Shown piece by piece: positions 25,035-32,905 of a stretch of 64,000 bases of DNA. Location of the stretch: contig CAVGCV010000007.1 in the NCBI GenBank assembly GCA_963627995.1, positions 1 to 64,000 of the forward strand. Reading direction: 5' to 3'. Position 1 is the stretch's first letter; every line of letters begins with the position of its first letter. Source of the stretch: UBA3839 sp963627995. Lineage in GTDB: Bacteria; Bacteroidota; Bacteroidia; Bacteroidales; Bacteroidaceae. Both the position numbers and the translations under genes were made by a program. Under the pieces are notes generated by a model. That model saw only the letters and a program-made list of their open reading frames with translations, did no database searches and was not told where the DNA came from.

Positions 25035-28000
25035 ATGGGAAAAAGACTATTTCTACTGTTCGTCCTCTGTGCCAGCATGGTGGGCGCGGCTTTTGCCCAA
25101 AAGCAAGTGGTCGGCCGGGTGATCGAGCAGGCCACGGGCGAGCCAGTGATTGGCGCATCGGTCCTGGTGCAGGGCACGACGGTCGGTGCGACGACTGACA
25201 TGAACGGCGACTTCGTCATCGGCAGCGTGCCGGACGGCGCCAAGGTGCTGCGCGTCAGCTTTGTCGGGCTGAAGGAGGCCTACGTGTCCATCAAGCCCAA
25301 GATGAGGATATTCATGGAGCCGTCGGCCACGAGCCTCGACGACGTGCTCGTCGTGGCCTACGGCACGCAGAAGAAGGTGGCCTACACGGGCGCGGCCTCC
25401 GAAATCAAGGCCGAGGACATCTCCAACCACCAGTACACCAGCGCCACGCAGGCGCTGGTCGGGACGATGGCGGGCGTGCAGACGCTGCAGACCTCGGGCG
25501 ACCCGGGCGAGGCCCCCACGGTGCGCATCCGCGGCATCAGCTCGCTCAACGGCGACCTCAGCCCCCTCTACGTGGTTGACGGCATGCCCTACGACGGCGA
25601 CCTCACGGCCATCAACCCCCACGACATCGAGTCGATGACCGTGCTCAAGGACGCCGTGGGCTCCGCCCTCTACGGCGCGCGCGGCGCCAACGGCGTGGTG
25701 ATGATCACCACGAAGCGGGGCAAGGCCGGCGACGCAAAGATCACGTTCGACGCCAAGTGGGGATCGGTGAGCCGCGAGATCGGCAACTACGACGTGATGA
25801 CCAACCCGGCGCAGTACCTCGAGACGGAGTACGCCGGCATCTACAACACCCTCATGGCGAGCGGCAAGTACACGGCCGCGCAGGCCCACGCGCAGTCGAA
25901 CACCGACATGCAGGACATCCTCGCCTACAAGGTCTACACCGTGCCCGAGGGCCAGTTCCTCATCGGCACGAACGGCAAGCTCAACCCCAACGCCACGCTC
26001 GGCTACTCGGACGGGCAGTACTACTACACGCCCGACAACTGGGCCGACGAGACCTTCCGCAACGGGCTGCGCCAGGAGTACAACCTGAGCATCTCGGGCG
26101 CCGACGACCGCCTGAACTACTACGTGTCGGGCGGCTACCTGAACGACGAGGGCGTCATCCATGGCTCGGGCTACGAGCGCTTCTCCACGCGCGCCAACCT
26201 CGAGTACCAGGTGAAGCCGTGGCTGAGGGTGGGCTCGAACGTCTCCTACTCGCGCGCCAACTACAACTTCCAGAACGAACAGGACTCCAGCAACTCCACC
26301 GGCAACGCCTGGGGCGTGGCCTACTACATGGCCCCCATCTACCCCATGTACGTGCGCAATGCCGACGGCAGCGTCAAGTGGGACGCGCTCTACGGCCACC
26401 CCGTGTACGACTACGGCACGAAGGCCAGCACGAACTTCATCCGCCCGTACAGCGCGCTGGCGAACCCGGCCTCGGCCTTCCTCTACGACAGCAACGAGAA
26501 CCGCGCGGACATCTTCAACGCCAACTGGTTTGCCAAGGCTGACCTCACGCACGGCTTCAGCGCGACGGTGAGGATCGGCCTGCACGCCGACAACACGCTC
26601 CTCGAGACCATCTCCAACCCCATCTACGGCCAGAGCGCAGCATACGGCGGCGAGGTGAGCAACACGCACTCCCGCATCACGGCGCTCGACCACCAGTACG
26701 TGCTGTCGTACCAGAACACCTTCGGCGACCACACCGTGGCCGCCTCGGCCGGGTTCGACGGCTACCGCTACCGCAGCAGCAACTTCTGGGGCAACGGGCA
26801 AAACATGTACCGCCCGTTCGACAACACGCTCTACAACGTCATCGACCAAAAGAACGTGGGCGGCTCGAAGTCCGAGTACAGCACGGCCGGCTTCTTCTTC
26901 ACCGGCAACTACAACTTCCAGCAGCGCTTCTTCGCCAACGTCGGCCTGCGCCGCGACGGCACGTCGGTGTTCGCCAAGGGCAACCGCTGGGGCACGTTCG
27001 GCAGCTTCGGCCTCGGCTGGGACATGAAGAAGGAGGAATGGCTGAAGGACGTCGGCGCCGTCGACCTCCTCAAGCTCCGCGCCTCCTACGGCAAGGTGGG
27101 CAACGACAACCACGGCCAGTCGCTCTACGCCTACGCCGACCGCTACCGCGTGACCGGCGCCGACGGCACGTTCTCCGACGGAACGCTCGTCTACAAGGGC
27201 AACGCCGACCTGCAGTGGGAGAAGACCTCCTCCTACAACGTGGGCGTGGACTTCAGCCTCTTCAAGAACCGCCTGTCGGGCTCGTTCGAGTTCTTCTCGC
27301 GCGTCACCGACAACCTGCTCGACTACAAGAAGGTGGCCATCTCCAACGGCTACTCCACGATTCCCGTCAACATGGGCAAGATCCGCAACCGCGGCGTCGA
27401 GCTCGAGGCAAGCTACGCCATCGTCCGCAACCGGGACATGGAATGGAGCGTGAACCTCAACCTGACGCACTACAGCAACAAGATTCTCAAGCTGTCCGAC
27501 GACTACGAGAACGGCCAGTACACCACCGGCATGCGCATCTACCGCGAGGGAGGCTCCATCTACAACCTCTACCTCGTGAAGTGGGCCGGCGTCGACCCCG
27601 AGACCGGCATCGCGCAATACTGGACGAAGGAGACCGCCGCCGACGCCGACGGCAACGAGACCACCAGCTGGGTGAAGACCGACGACTGGCAGGCGGCCTA
27701 CGACACCTCGCGCGAAGAGACGGGCACCATCCTGCCCGACGTCTACGGCGGCTTCGGCACGTCGTTCGCGTGGAAGGGCTTCGACTTCAGCATCCAGGCC
27801 AGCTACCAGCTCGGCGGCGACATCTTCGACTACGGCTACCAGGACTTCATGAGCACCGGCTCGAGCAGCACGAAGGGCACCACCTTCCACAAGGACCTCC
27901 TGAAGGCGTGGACCAAGGACAACCCCAACACCGGCGTGCCGCGCTTCGTCACCACCGACCTCTACGCCACGTCCATGAGCACGCGCTTCGTCACCAGCTC

Positions 28001-28223
28001 CGACTACCTCTCCATCGACAACGTCACGCTGGGCTACACGCTGCCCAAGACCCTCACGCTGCCCATCGGCATCGACGCCATCCGCGTCTACGCCTCGGCC
28101 GAGAACGTCGCCATCTTCTCAGCCCGCAAGGGCCTCGACCCGCGCCGCGGCTTCGCCTCCACCGACGGCGCCACCTACTCGGCGCGCCGCATGGTCTCGG
28201 GCGGCATCAAGCTCACATTCTAA
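25035..28223 (+). CDS. SusC/RagA family TonB-linked outer-membrane transporter
   Basis: A 1062-residue outer-membrane barrel that, with the SusD partner, imports a glycan or other large nutrient using TonB energy. Signal peptide residues 1-21 (ending AFA). A carboxypeptidase-D-like regulatory domain follows (about 23-100, VVGRVIEQATGEPVIGASV). The plug domain (about 110-235) contains VRIRGISSLNGDLSPLYVVDGMP and GARGANGVVMITTKRGK, and the 22-strand barrel closes with GGIKLTF, ending in the usual aromatic residue. ATG 25035 is chosen by the signal peptide; upstream in-frame sequence is untranslated leader. SusD begins 36 bp downstream. No glycosidase is in the operon, so the ligand is unknown. 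Confidence 0.95.
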   Translation: MGKRLFLLFVLCASMVGAAFAQKQVVGRVIEQATGEPVIGASVLVQGTTVGATTDMNGDFVIGSVPDGAKVLRVSFVGLKEAYVSIKPKMRIFMEPSATSLDDVLVVAYGTQKKVAYTGAASEIKAEDISNHQYTSATQALVGTMAGVQTLQTSGDPGEAPTVRIRGISSLNGDLSPLYVVDGMPYDGDLTAINPHDIESMTVLKDAVGSALYGARGANGVVMITTKRGKAGDAKITFDAKWGSVSREIGNYDVMTNPAQYLETEYAGIYNTLMASGKYTAAQAHAQSNTDMQDILAYKVYTVPEGQFLIGTNGKLNPNATLGYSDGQYYYTPDNWADETFRNGLRQEYNLSISGADDRLNYYVSGGYLNDEGVIHGSGYERFSTRANLEYQVKPWLRVGSNVSYSRANYNFQNEQDSSNSTGNAWGVAYYMAPIYPMYVRNADGSVKWDALYGHPVYDYGTKASTNFIRPYSALANPASAFLYDSNENRADIFNANWFAKADLTHGFSATVRIGLHADNTLLETISNPIYGQSAAYGGEVSNTHSRITALDHQYVLSYQNTFGDHTVAASAGFDGYRYRSSNFWGNGQNMYRPFDNTLYNVIDQKNVGGSKSEYSTAGFFFTGNYNFQQRFFANVGLRRDGTSVFAKGNRWGTFGSFGLGWDMKKEEWLKDVGAVDLLKLRASYGKVGNDNHGQSLYAYADRYRVTGADGTFSDGTLVYKGNADLQWEKTSSYNVGVDFSLFKNRLSGSFEFFSRVTDNLLDYKKVAISNGYSTIPVNMGKIRNRGVELEASYAIVRNRDMEWSVNLNLTHYSNKILKLSDDYENGQYTTGMRIYREGGSIYNLYLVKWAGVDPETGIAQYWTKETAADADGNETTSWVKTDDWQAAYDTSREETGTILPDVYGGFGTSFAWKGFDFSIQASYQLGGDIFDYGYQDFMSTGSSSTKGTTFHKDLLKAWTKDNPNTGVPRFVTTDLYATSMSTRFVTSSDYLSIDNVTLGYTLPKTLTLPIGIDAIRVYASAENVAIFSARKGLDPRRGFASTDGATYSARRMVSGGIKLTF

Positions 28224-28259
28224 ACAAAAGCAGACACAACATATCATCGAACAAAAACA

Positions 28260-29861
28260 ATGAAGACCATCAGACTATTCATACTCGGCTCGTGCGCGCT
28301 GCTCGCCAGCAGCTGCCTCGACACGGAGCCGTGGGGACGCGACATCACCGACGACCAGAAGGCGGAAGTGAAGGAACAGCTCCCCGAGCGACTGGAGGCA
28401 TCGGCTTCGTCGTGCTTCGAGAACTTCAAGCTGTACGCCAACGTCCTCGGCAGCGACTACCACCTGGACTATGGCATCGGCTCCACCATGCTCAACACCG
28501 ACATCCGCGGCACCGACGTCGTGTCGAGCGAGAAGATGGAAATCTTCTACTGGCAGCCCATGCAGTACAGGGACGTGCTCAACTCGTCCTACAACGTGAA
28601 GCAGCACTGGGGGGTGTTCTACAACGACATCCGCTCCGCCAACGCGCTGCTGGCCGAGGTGAACCCTGAGAGCACCAGCGACGAGGCGCAGTTCTACCGC
28701 GCGCAGGGCCTGGCCACGCGCGCCTACTCCTACTTCAGCCTCGTGCAGATGTTCCAGCAGCCGTACAGCGCCATCGACCCCGACAAGGCGCTCGGCGTGC
28801 CCCTCATCACGGAGCAGAACGCCGACGAGGCCGCCAAGGACGGCTGCGCGCGCGCCACCGTGGCCGAGACCTACGCGCTGATCCTCTCCGACCTCAACAG
28901 CGCCATCGACGTGCTCAAGGACAACAAGCACGCGCGCGCCGACAAGCGCTACGTCGACCTCGCGGTGGCCTACGGCATCCGTGCCCGCGTGAACCTCGTG
29001 ATGGAGAACTGGGCAGCCGCCGCCGACGACGCCACGGCCGCCATCGCCGCCACCGACGCCACGCCCTACACGCGCGCGGAGCTGGCGCGCCCCGGCTTCA
29101 CCGACTCGTCCGACCACTCGTGGATGTGGGGCGTCGTGGTGGCCGAGACCGACCGCTGCGTCACCACCGGCATCTGCAACTTCCCGTCGTTCATGTGCTC
29201 GCTCTGCTACGGCTACACGTCGGAGGCGGCCAACTGGCGCAAGGTCAACGTCTCGCTCTTCAACCAGATTGGCAGCACCGACGTGCGCAAGGGCTGGTTC
29301 CTCGACGCAAGCGGCCAGAGCAGCAACCTCAACCAGGCGGAGCTGGAGTTCCTCGAGGCGAAGGGCGCCCCGGCCTACACCAACGTGAAGTTCGGCCCCT
29401 ACAAGGGCGAGCTCGGCACGTCGACCAACGCCTCCGACATCCCCCTCATGCGCGTGGAGGAGATGTACCTCATCCAGGCCGAGGCCTACGCCCGCATGGG
29501 CAGCACGGACCGCGCCAAGGAAGTGCTCATGACGTTCGTGACGACCTACCGCGACCCGTCGTACACCACCCGCTCCGCGACGGCCGACGAGCTTGCCGAC
29601 GCCGTGTGGACGCAGCGCCGCATCGAACTGTGGGGCGAGGGGCTGTCGTACTTCGACCTGCTCCGCCTGCAGAAGGGCGTTGACCGCCGCGGCGGAGGCT
29701 TCGAGTCGCACACCGTGTTCAACATCGCGGCCGGCGACAACGCGCTCATCTACCGCATCCCGCAGTCGGAGCTGGAGTACAACAAGCTCATCCCCAACGA
29801 CGAGGTGGGCGGGAACCCCTACTCGAGCGTGCCCCAGACGGTGGACGACTACGAATATTAA
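28260..29861 (+). CDS. SusD/RagB family nutrient-binding lipoprotein
   Basis: A 533-residue surface lipoprotein that caps the SusC barrel and binds the nutrient. The lipobox is LASSC (Cys about residue 20). TPR-like helices in the N-terminal half include the RAQGLATRAYSYFSLVQMFQ segment typical of the family (RAxxYxxLxxxFG-like). The C-terminal part includes RVEEMYLIQAEAYARMG and RRIELWGEGLSYFDLLRLQKG, both hallmark SusD segments, and the ending RIPQSELEYN. Lies between SusC (36 bp) and the third operon gene (21 bp). Confidence 0.95.
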   Translation: MKTIRLFILGSCALLASSCLDTEPWGRDITDDQKAEVKEQLPERLEASASSCFENFKLYANVLGSDYHLDYGIGSTMLNTDIRGTDVVSSEKMEIFYWQPMQYRDVLNSSYNVKQHWGVFYNDIRSANALLAEVNPESTSDEAQFYRAQGLATRAYSYFSLVQMFQQPYSAIDPDKALGVPLITEQNADEAAKDGCARATVAETYALILSDLNSAIDVLKDNKHARADKRYVDLAVAYGIRARVNLVMENWAAAADDATAAIAATDATPYTRAELARPGFTDSSDHSWMWGVVVAETDRCVTTGICNFPSFMCSLCYGYTSEAANWRKVNVSLFNQIGSTDVRKGWFLDASGQSSNLNQAELEFLEAKGAPAYTNVKFGPYKGELGTSTNASDIPLMRVEEMYLIQAEAYARMGSTDRAKEVLMTFVTTYRDPSYTTRSATADELADAVWTQRRIELWGEGLSYFDLLRLQKGVDRRGGGFESHTVFNIAAGDNALIYRIPQSELEYNKLIPNDEVGGNPYSSVPQTVDDYEY

Positions 29862-29882
29862 ACCTTTAATCCTTCAAGAAAG

Positions 29883-31613
29883 ATGAAACTCATGAAATCC
29901 ATATTCGGACTGGCACTCGTGCTGGCGGCGGCAGCGTTCTCCGCCTGCTCGTCCGACGACGAGTACGACTACGTGCCGGGTGAGGCGAAGGGGCAGCAGG
30001 TCTATTTCCCCAGCGACCTTGAGTCGGCCATCTACGTGTCGAAGTCGGCATCATCGGCCACCGTCACGCTCCGCCGCATCGACACGGCCGAGGAGCTGAC
30101 CGTGCCCATCGCCGCCACCTGCGAGGGAGGCGACGCCTACAGCTTCCCCGCGAGCGTCACCTTCCCCGCAGGGAAGGCCGCCGCCGACTACGTCATCACC
30201 TACGACCCCGACGCCATCGCCTACGACGACTTCAAGGAACTGACCCTCAGGATTGCCGACGAGGCCTACACCACGCCCTACGGCCACTCGTCCTTCACGG
30301 GGACGATAGGCGCCATCGCCTACGGCGAATGGGAGAAGTACGGGGACGGCACCTGCACCTACACCTACAACGCCTACTACGCCGGCGACGACAGCCCGCT
30401 GAGCATCTCGCGCCGCACGAGCGTCACCGACAAGAACGTCGTGCAGTTCCGGATCGGCGGCTGGTTCGACGGCGGTGACGGCGGCATCGACCTCTTCGTC
30501 GAGTGCAACAGCGCGACCGGCGTGGCGAAGGTGTCGCCGCAGGCCACGACCACGGCAATCTACGGCTACGTGATCAGCGTCTGCGACAACAACACCTTCA
30601 AGGCGGAAATCGGCGGAAACGACGACACCGGTGCCTACGGCACTTACGACGCGGCCGCCGGCATCATCACCCTCCCGATGACCTACTACCTCCCCGACTA
30701 CGACAACTTCGAGCTGATAACGGGCGAGGAGACCATCACCATCGACGGCAACTTCGAGCGCAGCGACTACAGCGCCGACGTGGCCTACGCCGGCAAGTTC
30801 ATCGACGGCAGCGAGAACCTGCATGTCGTGGCGAACGCATGGTTCGGTGCCGACGTGGCCTCGGCCAAGGCTGCCGTCCTGCCCGCCGACTTCACGGAGG
30901 AAACCGTCATGGCCATCGCCGACGGCTCGTACGCGGGCGACGTCGCCGACGTCAAGGTGACGACAACCGGCCAGACGCCGCAGGAAATCCGGATACCCTC
31001 CGACGGCCTCGCAACGGGCAAGTACAGCGTCGTCCTCCTCTCCTTCGACGAGGACGGGGCGATGCGTGACTTCAGCTACGCCGACTTCGTCTACATCGCG
31101 GGCGGCACGTCGTCGTGGAGCGAACTGGCGAAGGGCACCTACACCTACTCGGTGTTCTTCGGGACCGACGAGGAGCCGCAGGCGAAAGCGGCAAGCCTGT
31201 TCAAGAGCGACGACTTCGCCGGCACCTACAAGCTCGCGCCGTGGGGCGCAGGGGCGCAGCTGCAGTTCACCATGGACGCCGCGGGCGGCATCCTCGTCGA
31301 GAGCCAGCCGACCGGCTACGAGGTGGAGAACTACGGCATGGTCTATGTCGCCGACCTGACGACGGCCGACGCAGCGGCGCAGCCCAGCTCCTACGACCCG
31401 GCCACCGGCATCTACACGTTCAGCCTCATCTACTATCTCGACGACGGCACCGCGGTCGCCGACGGCACCGAGACCTTCGACCCGAACACGGGGGCGGCGA
31501 CCTCGAGCGTGAAGATGCGCCGGGCAAGCAGCGCGAAAATCGAGCGCAAGGCCCACAACGGCAACAGGCCGGTGGCGCTCAGCAGGGCTCTCCGCAACCT
31601 GAAGCTAAAGTAG
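29883..31613 (+). CDS. Surface lipoprotein of the susCD operon (SusE/F-position, unknown ligand)
   Basis: A 576-residue lipoprotein with lipobox FSACSS (Cys about residue 22) followed by an Asp/Glu-rich stretch (SSDDEYDY), which resembles the export signal that takes Bacteroidetes lipoproteins to the cell surface. Residues about 38-135 have the layout of a Calx-beta-like beta-sandwich (VTLRRIDTAEELTVPIAATCEGG). The remainder looks all-beta with at least two similar segments (EWEKYGDGTCTYTYNAYY and ELAKGTYTYSVFFG), suggesting repeated domains. Its place as third gene of a susCD operon suggests a glycan-binding accessory protein like SusE/SusF. The family is not identified with certainty. Operon ends with the terminator at 31646. 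Confidence 0.75.
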   Translation: MKLMKSIFGLALVLAAAAFSACSSDDEYDYVPGEAKGQQVYFPSDLESAIYVSKSASSATVTLRRIDTAEELTVPIAATCEGGDAYSFPASVTFPAGKAAADYVITYDPDAIAYDDFKELTLRIADEAYTTPYGHSSFTGTIGAIAYGEWEKYGDGTCTYTYNAYYAGDDSPLSISRRTSVTDKNVVQFRIGGWFDGGDGGIDLFVECNSATGVAKVSPQATTTAIYGYVISVCDNNTFKAEIGGNDDTGAYGTYDAAAGIITLPMTYYLPDYDNFELITGEETITIDGNFERSDYSADVAYAGKFIDGSENLHVVANAWFGADVASAKAAVLPADFTEETVMAIADGSYAGDVADVKVTTTGQTPQEIRIPSDGLATGKYSVVLLSFDEDGAMRDFSYADFVYIAGGTSSWSELAKGTYTYSVFFGTDEEPQAKAASLFKSDDFAGTYKLAPWGAGAQLQFTMDAAGGILVESQPTGYEVENYGMVYVADLTTADAAAQPSSYDPATGIYTFSLIYYLDDGTAVADGTETFDPNTGAATSSVKMRRASSAKIERKAHNGNRPVALSRALRNLKLK

Positions 31614-31645
31614 GGCTCTCCCCCCTACGTGCCTGAACGGCAGGC

Positions 31646-31686
31646 GCGCTCCCGGGACACCGGGGGCGCGTCCGCCGTTTTTTTTT
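31646..31686 (+). terminator. Rho-independent terminator of the susCD operon
   Basis: A 10-bp GC stem (31646-31655 with 31660-31669, one mismatch), 4-nt loop, then nine T residues at 31678-31686. Confidence 0.8.
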
Positions 31687-31741
31687 GCACGCCCCCGCCG
31701 CCGGCCGCCCGGGCGCGCCCCGACGGCGGCGGGGCGGGGGC

Positions 31742-31855
31742 GGAAAAACGTCCGCAGAGTTTCCTCCCGCGCTCCGCGGAGAAAACAAATTTCGTCCGCG
31801 GAGGAAACATATTTTCTCCGCGGACGTTTTTTCCGCCCCTCCGCAGTGTTTTTTT
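31742..31855 (+). repeat. 22-bp-periodic palindromic element, copy C
   Basis: Boxes start at 31751, 31773, 31795, 31817 and 31840 (spacing 22, 22, 22, 23), flanked by GGAAAAAC on the left and a T7 run on the right. Since the operon upstream already has its own terminator at 31646-31686, termination alone does not explain this copy. Its right end is 16 bp from the -7 box of the next gene. Confidence 0.85.
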
Positions 31856-31870
31856 CAGCGGTTTTTCCGC

Positions 31871-31878
31871 TACCTTTG
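31871..31878 (+). promoter_or_regulatory. -7 box for GSCFA-murF/alr
   Basis: TACCTTTG matches the -7 consensus, 28 nt before ATG 31907. A small AGCGG/CCGCT hairpin and the T-run of repeat copy C occupy the -33 region. Confidence 0.6.
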
Positions 31879-31906
31879 CACAAAGGAAGCCAGGCCGGAA
31901 GCCCTC

Positions 31907-32905
31907 ATGCAGTTCACCACCCCCATCGCCATCAAGCCGTCGCGGCTGCGCGTCGGCCACAGCACCCCGCTGCTGCTGCTCGGCTCGTGCTTCGCCGACA
32001 GCATGGGGGCGCGGCTGCGCGCCGACAAGTTCGACTGCGTGGCCAATCCGTTCGGCACGCTCTACAACCCCCTCTCCATCGCCGACCACATCGGCCGCTG
32101 CCTCGACGGGCGCCGCTACGCGGAGGACTGCGCGGAGGTCGTGGCGGACGCGGCGCGCGGCGTGGCGTTCAGCTGGATGCACCACGGCCGCTTCTCCGCC
32201 CCGACGGCGGCGGAGCTGGTGGCGCGGATGAACGCGGCGCAGGAGGCGGCTGCGCGGCGGCTGCTGGCGCCGGGCGCGGTGGTGGCGGTGACGCTGGGCA
32301 CGGCCTACGCCTACCGCCTGCGGGCGACGGGCGCGGTGGTGGCCAACTGCCACAAGCAGCCCGACGCGCTGTTCGCGCGTGAGCGCCTGCCTGCCTCCGC
32401 CATCGCCGCCGTGTGGCGCGACACCATCCGCCGGCTGCGCGCGGCGAATCCCGGCGCGGCGGTGGTCATGACCGTGAGCCCCGTCCGCCACCGGCGCGAC
32501 GGGCTGCACGCCAACCAGCTGGGCAAGGCGGAGCTGCTGCTCGCCGTGGACGCGCTGGAGCGCGAGGGGCTGTGCGAATACTTCCCCGCCTACGAGCTGC
32601 TGACGGACGAGCTGCGCGACTACCGCTTCTACGCCGACGACATGGTGCACCCCTCGCCGCTGGCGGAGGACTACATCTACGGGCGGCTGACCGACACGTT
32701 CGTGCCGCCCGGGGAGCAGGAGCTGACGCGGCGGTGCCGCGCGGTGCGCGCCGCGCTGGCCCACCGCCCGTCCGACCCCGCCGGCGCCGCGACGCGGCAG
32801 CTGGCCGGGCGCGCGCTGGCGCAGATTGAGGACATCAACAAGGCGCACCCCGGCATGGACTGGAGTGCGGAACGTAGCCTATGCAATACACGATTGAGGA
32901 AATAG
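31907..32905 (+). CDS. GSCFA domain-containing protein
   Basis: A 332-residue member of the GSCFA family, named after the motif visible here as GSCFADSMG. This is an SGNH/GDSL-like hydrolase fold: the Ser in GSCFA would be the nucleophile, Asn/Gly blocks follow, and the C-terminal DDMVHPS carries the Asp-x-x-His pair. Natural substrate unknown; an esterase or acyl transferase acting on cell-wall or glycan acetyl groups is plausible by fold. It overlaps murF-alr by 25 bp, a gene pair I recognise as usual in Bacteroidetes and compatible with a cell-envelope role. ATG 31907 is set by the family N-terminus. Confidence 0.88.
   Translation: MQFTTPIAIKPSRLRVGHSTPLLLLGSCFADSMGARLRADKFDCVANPFGTLYNPLSIADHIGRCLDGRRYAEDCAEVVADAARGVAFSWMHHGRFSAPTAAELVARMNAAQEAAARRLLAPGAVVAVTLGTAYAYRLRATGAVVANCHKQPDALFARERLPASAIAAVWRDTIRRLRAANPGAAVVMTVSPVRHRRDGLHANQLGKAELLLAVDALEREGLCEYFPAYELLTDELRDYRFYADDMVHPSPLAEDYIYGRLTDTFVPPGEQELTRRCRAVRAALAHRPSDPAGAATRQLAGRALAQIEDINKAHPGMDWSAERSLCNTRLRK

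Noticed and set aside
25053..27890. Long antisense frame opposite susC
   Set aside because: Same compositional effect; SusC on the plus strand is unambiguous.
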